Assembly (NCBI GenBank): GCA_007131125.1
Contig: SLRE01000119.1
Coordinates: forward strand, 1 to 9,397
DNA length: 9,397 nt
Origin: Bacteroidales bacterium
Lineage (GTDB): Bacteria > Bacteroidota > Bacteroidia > Bacteroidales > UBA7960
Direction of reading: 5' to 3'
The first letter of the stretch is position 1. Every line of letters starts with the position of its first letter. Of the stretch, positions 1 through 6,187 are shown one piece after another. The notes below the pieces were generated by a model that ran no database searches, was not told the origin of the DNA, and saw only the letters and a list, made by a program, of their open reading frames with translations. The position numbers and the translations under genes were made by a program.

Positions 1-1
1 A

Positions 2-901
2 AAGATCAATGGCAGGATTCCTGCCGAAGTTCGCGACCGGGTACCCTTCGATTTTTTGACTCCCTTGTTTCCGGATGAAAAATTCCAGATTACAGGCCAT
101 AAAGGGGCCACCCTTTCTCCAAGGATCATTGATATGTTTGCCCCTATCGGAAAAGGACAACGCGGGCTGATCGTAGCCCAGCCAAAAACCGGGAAAACCA
201 TTTTGCTCCAAGAAATTGCCAATGCCATTGCAGCCAATCATCCTGATGTTTACCTGATCGTACTGCTGATTGACGAGCGCCCGGAAGAGGTAACTGAGAT
301 GGCCCGCAACGTAAAAGGGGAAGTAATTGCTTCCACCTTTGACGAACCCGCCGAAAAACATGTTAAAGTTTCCAATATCGTACTGGAAAAAGCCAAGCGC
401 ATGGTAGAATGCGGACATGATGTGGTGATCCTGCTGGACAGTATTACCCGCCTGGCCCGTGCATTCAATACCGTTTCCCCGGCTTCAGGAAAAGTGCTCA
501 GCGGTGGTGTTGATGCCAACGCCCTGCACAAACCCAAACGTTTCTTCGGTGCGGCAAGAAATATTGAAGATGGTGGTTCTCTCTCCATAATTGCAACTGC
601 ACTGATCGATACCGGATCAAAGATGGATGAAGTGATCTTTGAAGAATTTAAAGGAACCGGTAACATGGAATTGCAGCTTGACCGCCGCTTGTCCAATAAA
701 CGCATTTTCCCCTCTATCGACATCGTTGCTTCGGGTACACGCCGCGAAGACCTGCTGCTTAACAAGGAAATGATGAACCGTATATGGGTATTGCGCAAAT
801 TCATCGCCGACATGACGCCCCTGGAAGCCATGGAGTTTCTCATGGAAAAGATCAAGCACACCCAGGATAATGAAGAATTCCTCATGTCAATGAACGGTTA
901 A
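2..901 (+). CDS. rho: Transcription termination factor Rho, C-terminal 299 residues (5' end outside window)
   Basis: Rho is the ring-shaped RNA-dependent ATPase that loads on untranslated RNA and pulls it from RNA polymerase. The open frame runs in from the left edge, so only the end of the RNA-binding part and the whole ATPase domain are present. In fragment numbering, Walker A is at 59-66 (AQPKTGKT), the LLIDERPEEVTEM block at 88-100, Walker B at 141-146 followed by DSITRLARAFN, the Q-loop region SGGVDANALHKPKRFFGAARN around 167-187, and the R-loop EEFKGTGNMEL at 214-224. The protein ends EEFLMSMNG, as I recall for Bacteroidota Rho. From memory, E. coli has APPKAGKT in Walker A; the Q and T here look like lineage differences. 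A TTG at 56 could be taken as a start, but the conserved frame continues upstream of it (KINGRIPAEVRDRVPFDF), so this is a cut gene and not a short one. Identity is very sure. Confidence 0.97.
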   Translation, partial: KINGRIPAEVRDRVPFDFLTPLFPDEKFQITGHKGATLSPRIIDMFAPIGKGQRGLIVAQPKTGKTILLQEIANAIAANHPDVYLIVLLIDERPEEVTEMARNVKGEVIASTFDEPAEKHVKVSNIVLEKAKRMVECGHDVVILLDSITRLARAFNTVSPASGKVLSGGVDANALHKPKRFFGAARNIEDGGSLSIIATALIDTGSKMDEVIFEEFKGTGNMELQLDRRLSNKRIFPSIDIVASGTRREDLLLNKEMMNRIWVLRKFIADMTPLEAMEFLMEKIKHTQDNEEFLMSMNG

Positions 902-918
902 ATAACTGTGGAAATAAC

Positions 919-953
919 AAAAAAAGGGCCCCTATTGGATGGCCCTTTTTTTT
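919..953. terminator. Bidirectional intrinsic terminator between convergent rho and copA
   Basis: The hairpin has arms AAAAAAAGGGCC (919-930) and GGCCCTTTTTTT (941-952) around a 10-base loop. T's run 946-953 on the plus strand and A's run 919-925, so each strand has a stem followed by a U-tract. It starts 17 bases after the rho stop and lies 11 bases beyond the copA stop on the other strand. It can therefore end both transcripts. Confidence 0.88.
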
Positions 954-964
954 ATGGTGAAAAA

Positions 965-3094
965 TTACCTTAATTTTCGTTTTTTCAGCCGGAGGGAGTT
1001 AAGCACCACAATAACATCCGATGCGGCCATGGCGCCTGCAGCAACAATGGGTGTAAGCAGTCCGATCATGGCCAGGGGAATGGCAGCTACATTATAAAAG
1101 AACGCCCAGAACAGGTTCTCTTTTATGGTACGGATGGTTGTACGCGTTGAGGAAAAAGCCCTGGAAAGCAACCCAAGGTTTCCTTTGAGCAATACCACAT
1201 CAGCGGATTTTACGGCCACCTGTGTGGCATCGCTCATGCTGATGCCCACATAGGCTTTGGCCAGGGAAGGTGCATCATTGATACCATCTCCAACCATAGC
1301 CACTTTTGATTTCTCAGATAAAGCCTCAATTATTTCCAGCTTTTCATGAGGCAACTTCCCGGCATAAACTTCTTCAATACCCAGTAAACCGGCTATTTCA
1401 TCACATCTTTCCTGTCGGTCGCCACTAAGCAGAACGGTTTTTATCCCTTTCTTTTTCAGATAATCGATTGCGGATTTGGCCTCCCCTTTTACTTCGTCTT
1501 CAATATCAAGCCATGCAATCAGCTGATCGTTCATTACAAGATAAATGTTATGGGTGTCGTCTGCAGTAAGGTGAGATGCAATGTTGTAAGACCCGGCCAG
1601 ATAGCGGTTACCATCTTTATCGGTGGCTTCAATGCCCAGGCCCTTGTGCTCTTCCACGGTTTCAAACTTTATTTCGCCATGGCCTTTAAAGTATTGCACC
1701 ACGGCTTTGGCAATGGGATGGGAAGAATGTTTTTCAAGGCTGTACAGTAAACTCCTCACACTTTCTTCGGACTTGCCAAAGCACTCCAGTTTTTTTATCC
1801 TGAATTTCCCGGTAGTGAGGGTTCCCGTTTTATCAAAAACGATGGTATCTACATTGGACAGCTTATCAAAAGTGGCACCTCCTTTGATAAGGATCCCGCT
1901 TTTGGCGGTGCGCCCAAGCCCCACCACCACAGCAGTGGGTATGGCCAGACCAAGGGCACAGGGACAGGCAATGACAAGAACGGCAATACCGCGCATCAAC
2001 GAATCACGGAACTCCAGCCCGGTGCCCAGGTACCAGAATCCAAGAGTAAGAATGGCCAATACCACCACGGTGGGAACAAACACCATACTGATTTTGTCGG
2101 CCAGGTTTTGCAGTTTTGGCTTATCTTTCTGGGCATTTCTTACCATTTCGATGATCTGGGAAAGGACGGTTTCCTTGCCGGTAGCAGTCGTTTTTACCTT
2201 AATATTGCCGGAAACCAATATGGTTCCTCCTATAACCTTATCTCCTTTGCTTTTTTCAACCGGAACGCTTTCCCCTGAAATCATGCTTTCATCAATACTT
2301 CCAGCTCCCCAGTAAATCTCTCCATCCACCGGGATTTTGTCCCCGGAATTAACCAGCACATTTTCTCCTTTTTCTATCAGGGAAGCGTCCACTTCTTCAA
2401 TATATTCCTGTCCTTCATGCATTTCGGAAGTAATCTTCTTGGCGGTATTTTTTTGCATCCTTACCAGATCATCAATAGCAGAAGTGGTTTTCTTAACAGA
2501 ACGATGTTCCAGCATATTACCCAGCAAAACAATGGAAATAATGCTTGCAGAAGTTTCATAAAACATGTAATCGTGCCCAAGCCGGTAAATGGTTCCAATC
2601 AGGCTGTAAATAAAAGCCGCTGTACTTCCTAGGAATATCAGCACATCCATATTGGTAACACCCGACCGAAGGCTGTGGTAAGCACTTTTGCCAAAATGCA
2701 GAAAACCAACAATGAAAACAGGGATGGTCAGGGCCAGCTGGAAAAGGTCGTTGTGCAGAAAATCCACAGGTATAAACATGGCCAGAATCAGAGGAACGGT
2801 AAAAATTGCCGTAAACCAGAATTTTTTCTCTATGGTGCTGAGACCTTTTTTTTCGGCCCCGGTTTGCTCATCCACCATGTCTTTTACCTTGTAACCAAGG
2901 GACTCTATGCGTTTAACAGCCAGAGGAATCATTGCTCTGTCGGCTATCTCAAACTGTACTTCGTCGGTGGTAAAGTCTGCTTCAATATTGGAAAAACCTT
3001 CCTTTTCCAATACTTTTTTTATACCCAGTGCACAATTGGTGCAGCTCATTCCCTCCACCTTCAGGGTAACCTTATTGAAAAAATCATTTGCCAT
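965..3094 (-). CDS. copA: Cu(I)-exporting P1B-type ATPase (CopA-like)
   Basis: This inner-membrane pump uses ATP to move Cu(I) out of the cytoplasm. At 709 residues it is full length. It has one N-terminal HMA metal-binding domain (about 8-72) with GMSCTNC at 15-21 (Cys18 and Cys21), membrane helices from about 93 to 195, and the actuator motif SGES at 273-276. The membrane metal site CPC is at 377-379, the phosphorylated Asp421 in DKTGT, the SHP motif of the nucleotide domain at 458-460, and GDGINDAP at 602-609. The last two helices carry the Cu(I)-type YN (667-668) and a Met689. Asp693 stands where I recall a serine in characterised CopA proteins, which makes the metal assignment slightly less certain. 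A TCCT on the plus strand at 3102-3105 gives AGGA 7 bases before the ATG. It is last of four genes on the minus strand, 111 bases after yjbQ. No copper regulator is adjacent. Silver could also be a substrate. Confidence 0.93.
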   Translation of the reverse strand: MANDFFNKVTLKVEGMSCTNCALGIKKVLEKEGFSNIEADFTTDEVQFEIADRAMIPLAVKRIESLGYKVKDMVDEQTGAEKKGLSTIEKKFWFTAIFTVPLILAMFIPVDFLHNDLFQLALTIPVFIVGFLHFGKSAYHSLRSGVTNMDVLIFLGSTAAFIYSLIGTIYRLGHDYMFYETSASIISIVLLGNMLEHRSVKKTTSAIDDLVRMQKNTAKKITSEMHEGQEYIEEVDASLIEKGENVLVNSGDKIPVDGEIYWGAGSIDESMISGESVPVEKSKGDKVIGGTILVSGNIKVKTTATGKETVLSQIIEMVRNAQKDKPKLQNLADKISMVFVPTVVVLAILTLGFWYLGTGLEFRDSLMRGIAVLVIACPCALGLAIPTAVVVGLGRTAKSGILIKGGATFDKLSNVDTIVFDKTGTLTTGKFRIKKLECFGKSEESVRSLLYSLEKHSSHPIAKAVVQYFKGHGEIKFETVEEHKGLGIEATDKDGNRYLAGSYNIASHLTADDTHNIYLVMNDQLIAWLDIEDEVKGEAKSAIDYLKKKGIKTVLLSGDRQERCDEIAGLLGIEEVYAGKLPHEKLEIIEALSEKSKVAMVGDGINDAPSLAKAYVGISMSDATQVAVKSADVVLLKGNLGLLSRAFSSTRTTIRTIKENLFWAFFYNVAAIPLAMIGLLTPIVAAGAMAASDVIVVLNSLRLKKRKLR

Positions 3095-3205
3095 AATTAA
3101 TTCCTAAAATCATTGAAAAAACCAACTCAATGGATTAACAACCTCCCCCGGTGAATGTTCGCAAAGGGAAGGAGGCTGAGGAAATAGCTGAAGTTTGGAA
3201 GAGGA

Positions 3206-3616
3206 TCAGGAATAAACGGTGACGGTAATTTTTCTCGGACCGGCATGATCGCGGAATTCGCAAAGAAAAATTCCCTGCCAGGTGCCAAGCTTAAGGCGGT
3301 GATTTTTTACCGGTATGGTGAGAGATACTCCTGTAAGGGCACTTTTTACATGCGCAGGCATATCATCGTCTCCCTCCATGGTATGTGTGTAAAACGACAT
3401 GCGTTCGGGGACCAGGTGGTTGAAGCTGCTTTCAAGGTCTACCCTTACTGATGGATCTGCATTTTCGTTGATCATCAGGCCTGCCGAAGTATGGTGTACA
3501 AAAATATTGACCAGGCCTGTTTCCGGTAGTTTCTCAAGTTTACCGGTAATGTGGCTGGTAACAAGGTGAAATCCTCTTTTAAACGCTGGAAGCTTAATCT
3601 CAAACTGCTGGATCAT
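3206..3616 (-). CDS. yjbQ: YjbQ / UPF0047 family protein (putative secondary thiamine-phosphate synthase)
   Basis: This is a small single-domain cytosolic protein of the YjbQ (UPF0047) family. Members are annotated as secondary thiamine-phosphate synthases because some show weak activity of that kind, but the true role is unsettled. From the chosen start it has 136 residues, close to the usual length. Family marks are VHHTSAGLMINEN (40-52), H78 with TMEGDDDMPAHVKSAL (79-94), and LGTWQGIFLCEFRDH (110-124); the His and Asp/Glu clusters are the likely active site. I chose the ATG at 3614-3616, which begins MIQQFEIKLPAF, because AAAAGGA lies just upstream with a short 4-base gap. An in-frame TTG at 3646 would add ten residues that overlap this ribosome binding site. 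It lies 65 bases after cysK and 111 bases before copA on the same strand. No thiamine gene is nearby, so context does not support the thiamine role. Confidence 0.88.
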   Translation of the reverse strand: MIQQFEIKLPAFKRGFHLVTSHITGKLEKLPETGLVNIFVHHTSAGLMINENADPSVRVDLESSFNHLVPERMSFYTHTMEGDDDMPAHVKSALTGVSLTIPVKNHRLKLGTWQGIFLCEFRDHAGPRKITVTVYS

Positions 3617-3681
3617 AATTTCCTTTTTAATGAAACGGCCATGCAAAAGAATTTGACAAACAGGTGAAATTACAATTTTTT

Positions 3682-4611
3682 TTACTCTCCGCCTGCTGTT
3701 TCAAAAAATCCGGGTGTGGAAAGATAGCGTTCACCGGTATCATAATTAAAGGTAAGGATCCGGGACCCTTCAGGGATTTCCTTGAGTTTTTTGGCCACAG
3801 CGGCCAATGAGGCCCCTGATGAGGGACCAATCAGCAATCCTTCTTTCAGGGCAGCTTCCCTGGCAAAATGGTAAGCATCTTCTTTTCCAATAGGAATTAC
3901 TTCATCAATCAGCTCCCTCTTGAGCACTTTGGGTATAAAACCTGCCCCGATGCCCTGAATTGGGTGCGGGCCGGGCTCACCTCCGCTGAGAACCGCCGAC
4001 AACTCAGGTTCTACTGCAATTATCCTGATCTTTGGAAAAGCTTTTTTCAATACCTGCCCTACTCCGGTAATATGCCCTCCGGTTCCTACACCGGTTATCA
4101 AATAATCAAACCCATCCGGAAAATCATCAAGGATCTCTTTTGCCGTTAATTCCACATGTATCTTGACATTGGCAGGGTTTTCGAATTGCCTTGGCATCCA
4201 GGCTCCCGGGGTTTGCTCCAAAAGTTCTTCTGCCCTGGCGATTGAGCCTTTCATACCATTCTCCCTTGGAGTAAGTTCAAGCCTGGCACCGTACGCAGCC
4301 ATAATACGGCGGCGTTCTATCGACATGCTGTCTGGCATCACCAGCACCACATCATACCCACGAACCGCACCTATCATGGCAAGACCAATACCGGTATTGC
4401 CTGAAGTGGGCTCAATGATCACTGATCCGGCTTTCAAAAATCCTTTCTCCTCAGCATCGCGTATCATTGACAAAGCAATCCGGTCTTTGATGCTGGCACC
4501 AGGGTTGGCTCTTTCGAGCTTGGCCCATACCTCGTATTGATCTGGAAATAATTTATTGATCCTTAAATGAGGAGTATTTCCAATAAGTTCAGTTATTTGA
4601 TTTGCTTTCAT
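3682..4611 (-). CDS. cysK: Cysteine synthase A (O-acetylserine sulfhydrylase)
   Basis: This cytosolic PLP enzyme joins O-acetylserine and sulfide to make cysteine, the last step of assimilation. Its 309 residues match the CysK fold-type II family. The PLP lysine is K42 in NPGASIKDRIA (36-46). The substrate loop PTSGNTG is at 68-74, the PLP phosphate-binding glycine loop GVGTGGHITG at 174-183, PIQGIGAGFIP at 217-227, GPSSGA at 262-267 and the C-terminal DTGERYLST at 291-299. The segment MKGSIARAEEL (120-130) is also typical of CysK/CysM. The ATG is followed by the standard KANQITELIGNTP opening; I see no clear Shine-Dalgarno. It follows cysE by 58 bases on the same strand, so substrate maker and user are likely cotranscribed. 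A CysM-type or cystathionine beta-synthase-like role is less likely given the length and the CysE neighbour. Confidence 0.95.
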   Translation of the reverse strand: MKANQITELIGNTPHLRINKLFPDQYEVWAKLERANPGASIKDRIALSMIRDAEEKGFLKAGSVIIEPTSGNTGIGLAMIGAVRGYDVVLVMPDSMSIERRRIMAAYGARLELTPRENGMKGSIARAEELLEQTPGAWMPRQFENPANVKIHVELTAKEILDDFPDGFDYLITGVGTGGHITGVGQVLKKAFPKIRIIAVEPELSAVLSGGEPGPHPIQGIGAGFIPKVLKRELIDEVIPIGKEDAYHFAREAALKEGLLIGPSSGASLAAVAKKLKEIPEGSRILTFNYDTGERYLSTPGFFETAGGE

Positions 4612-4669
4612 AGCAGGCTATCGGTATTGTTTTTATGGAATTTTTTCAAGACTTCCTGTTGAATTTTTT

Positions 4670-5506
4670 TCAGATGCTGAAATTGACAGGGTCTTTAAAA
4701 TTTTTGTTGTTCTTCCTGATTTTAACCTGGCTTGTATGGTAAACCACCGAATGAGGCGGTACACTGGAAGTGAGAAAAACGTTACCTCCGATCACCGAAT
4801 CATGACCGATAACTGTTTTCCCGCCAAGAACCGTACTTCCGGCATAAATTACCACGTTGTCCTCAATGGTAGGATGTCGTTTGGTGGCAGCCATGGATTT
4901 TTCAACATTGATGGCCCCAAGGGTCACTCCCTGGTATATCTTTACATTGTTTCCTATTTCTGAAGTCTCCCCTATTACCACGCCGGTTCCATGGTCAATA
5001 AAAAATGACTGTCCGATGGTTGCACCCGGATTGATATCAATGCCTGTAACACTATGGGCATGCTCCGAAACCATGCGGGGCAGCACGGGAATATCAAGTT
5101 TTACCAGGCAATGAGAGATCCGGTAGACGGCTATGGCAAAAAAACCAGGGTAGGCATTGACCACCTCCCTGATGCTGGCAGCCGCCGGGTCAAACTGATA
5201 AATGGCTTCAGCATCCTGAACAAGCTCCTTGTAAATATCAGGCAGACACCCGAAAAACCGCTCAACCAGCTCTTCAGGTTTTTGCTTACAAGACTCTTTC
5301 ATTGAATATAGCAAGCCTTTTAGCTGCAAGGAAAGGTCATCAAAACCCAGATGATATTCGTCCACACTCCTTGGCTTGCTCATGGGAAACAGCAACCCGA
5401 TGCAATCATTTATAAAACGGTTCACATCGTTTTTGCGGGGTATCTCCCTTCCATTGCCAAGATTCTCATTATATAGATGTTCAATGAAGTTTTCCAGTTT
5501 TTTCAT
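4670..5506 (-). CDS. cysE: Serine O-acetyltransferase
   Basis: The enzyme acetylates L-serine from acetyl-CoA to give O-acetylserine, the substrate of the neighbouring CysK. The 278 residues comprise an N-terminal helical part (about 1-140) and a left-handed beta-helix of hexapeptide repeats (about 150-255). By recall of E. coli CysE, the catalytic residues match D157 (GIDINPGATIG), H172 (FIDHGTGVVIGE) and H211 (KRHPTIEDNVVIYAG). The loop QGVTLGAINVEKSMAATKRHP at 192-212 fits the long-loop SAT form. The tail lacks the common GVPAR segment and reads KNFKDPVNFSI, ending in isoleucine as known CysK-binding tails do. The start is the ATG at 5504-5506, with only a weak purine run (AAGAAG) before it. 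It is the first gene of the minus-strand block and diverges from blaI. Confidence 0.95.
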   Translation of the reverse strand: MKKLENFIEHLYNENLGNGREIPRKNDVNRFINDCIGLLFPMSKPRSVDEYHLGFDDLSLQLKGLLYSMKESCKQKPEELVERFFGCLPDIYKELVQDAEAIYQFDPAAASIREVVNAYPGFFAIAVYRISHCLVKLDIPVLPRMVSEHAHSVTGIDINPGATIGQSFFIDHGTGVVIGETSEIGNNVKIYQGVTLGAINVEKSMAATKRHPTIEDNVVIYAGSTVLGGKTVIGHDSVIGGNVFLTSSVPPHSVVYHTSQVKIRKNNKNFKDPVNFSI

Positions 5507-5605
5507 AAGCTTCTTTTCGAAAACCTGTTTATAAAACCACCCTTTTAAGTATTTCCCTTGGGTATTTTACGCAAAAAGGCAAATAATTGTTTGATTTAAG
5601 TTAAA

Positions 5606-5629
5606 GATTTTTTCTCAAAAGAAAAAATC
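5606..5629. repeat. Perfect 10-bp inverted repeat in the cysE/blaI intergenic region
   Basis: GATTTTTTCT (5606-5615) and AGAAAAAATC (5620-5629) are exact reverse complements around the four bases CAAA. It lies about 100 bases upstream of the cysE start and 167 bases upstream of the blaI start. With almost no G or C it would be a weak terminator and has no separate T-run after it. It may be an operator for a dimeric regulator of cysE, or a hairpin in its leader. It could also be chance in an AT-rich spacer. The rest of 5507-5744 shows no gene and no exact TAnnTTTG box facing cysE. Confidence 0.5.
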
Positions 5630-5744
5630 GACCCTTTGGGCAGGCAGAAAGAAAGAATTACAACTGATTATTTTTTTATTTTGCTGTTTTCCAATTGGTT
5701 AATTTATTCCTGCGGATTCCTTCAAAAAAAAATTTAAAAAAAAC

Positions 5745-5775
5745 TTGCATTACGAAAACTTTCGTATTATATTTG
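5745..5775 (+). promoter_or_regulatory. Bacteroidota-type promoter of the blaI-like gene
   Basis: TTG at 5745-5747 and TATATTTG at 5768-5775 match the Bacteroidota -33 and -7 elements (TTG and TAnnTTTG) with a 20-base spacer. Transcription would start near 5780-5784, leaving a leader of only about 15 bases before the ATG at 5796 and no Shine-Dalgarno. The A-rich stretch at 5724-5743 just upstream could act as an UP-like element. Confidence 0.72.
5751..5766. promoter_or_regulatory. Putative BlaI-family operator 1
   Basis: TACGAAAACTTTCGTA is a 16-bp dyad with 7-bp arms and two unpaired centre bases. It lies wholly in the spacer between the -33 and -7 elements, so bound repressor would block polymerase. 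Known BlaI/MecI/CopY operators are also short dyads that begin TAC and end GTA, which supports self-regulation. No binding has been shown. Confidence 0.68.
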
Positions 5776-5777
5776 TC

Positions 5778-5793
5778 TACGAAAAACATCGTA
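5778..5793. promoter_or_regulatory. Putative BlaI-family operator 2
   Basis: TACGAAAAACATCGTA has 5-bp arms and a 6-base centre. It shares its first eight bases, its final TCGTA and its total length with operator 1, 27 bp away centre to centre. It covers the predicted transcription start and ends two bases before the blaI-like ATG. Two like sites over one promoter suggest cooperative repression. Confidence 0.65.
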
Positions 5794-5795
5794 CT

Positions 5796-6176
5796 ATGAC
5801 TACAGAGAAAAAATACCAACCTACCGAAAGTGAGCTGGAAGTATTGCAGGTACTATGGGAAAAGGGCAAAGCAACAGTACGCGAAGTTCATGAAGTGCTT
5901 TCCGAAACCAGGGATACCGGATACACCACTACCCTGAAAACCATGCAGATTATGACAGAAAAAAAGCTGTTGGGGCGGGATACGGCCCAGCGCACACATA
6001 TTTACGCACCTTTGATAGAAAAGGAAATGGTTCAGAAAAAGCTTTTGGATAAGGTAAAAGACGGGCTGTTTAACGGCTCTGCCAGCCGGTTGGTAATGGG
6101 TGCCCTTAACGATCAAAACCTCTCCCCTGAGGAACTGAAAGAGATCAGGGATTTTCTGGACCAGTTTGAAAAATAA
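5796..6176 (+). CDS. BlaI/MecI-family transcriptional repressor
   Basis: This 126-residue protein belongs to the Penicillinase_R (BlaI/MecI/CopY) family of dimeric winged-helix repressors. An N-terminal DNA-binding domain (about 7-72) holds the typical PTESELEVLQVLWEKGKATVREV start, the recognition helix region GYTTTLKTMQIMTEKKLL (42-59) and a wing ending THIYAPL. The C-terminal helices (about 75-126) form the dimer part, with SASRLVMGAL (95-104) and LSPEELKEIRDFLDQ. It contains no cysteine, so it lacks the copper-binding CxC tail of CopY. I chose the ATG at 5796; an upstream in-frame TTG at 5745 is the promoter's -33 element. The M56 peptidase gene follows after 11 bases, the standard repressor/protease pair. 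It probably represses its own operon through two dyads over the promoter. Other targets are not visible. Confidence 0.92.
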   Translation: MTTEKKYQPTESELEVLQVLWEKGKATVREVHEVLSETRDTGYTTTLKTMQIMTEKKLLGRDTAQRTHIYAPLIEKEMVQKKLLDKVKDGLFNGSASRLVMGALNDQNLSPEELKEIRDFLDQFEK

Positions 6177-6187
6177 AAAAAGCAGCC

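Noticed and set aside
250..885. A 211-codon open frame on the minus strand inside rho.
   Set aside because: It is antisense to strongly conserved Rho sequence, has low-complexity Ser/Arg-rich content and resembles no family. It is a shadow of rho codon use.
3142..3175. A bulged GC stem (CCTCC-CCC with GGG-AA-GGAGG) between yjbQ and copA, as a possible terminator.
   Set aside because: It has a long loop, a two-base bulge and no T-run on either strand, so it does not look like an intrinsic terminator.
3617..3646. A TTG start adding ten residues to YjbQ.
   Set aside because: The added residues overlap the Shine-Dalgarno of the ATG at 3616, and the family normally begins near that ATG.
5745..5795. 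A TTG start giving 17 more residues on the repressor.
   Set aside because: The TTG coincides with the -33 element and the stretch contains the -7 box and both dyads. The family's usual start fits the ATG at 5796.
5796..6176. The repressor might be CopY, controlling the nearby copA.
   Set aside because: CopY belongs to the same family but has a cysteine-rich CxC tail. This protein has no cysteine at all, is followed directly by an M56 protease gene, and I see no copy of its dyad near copA or cysE.
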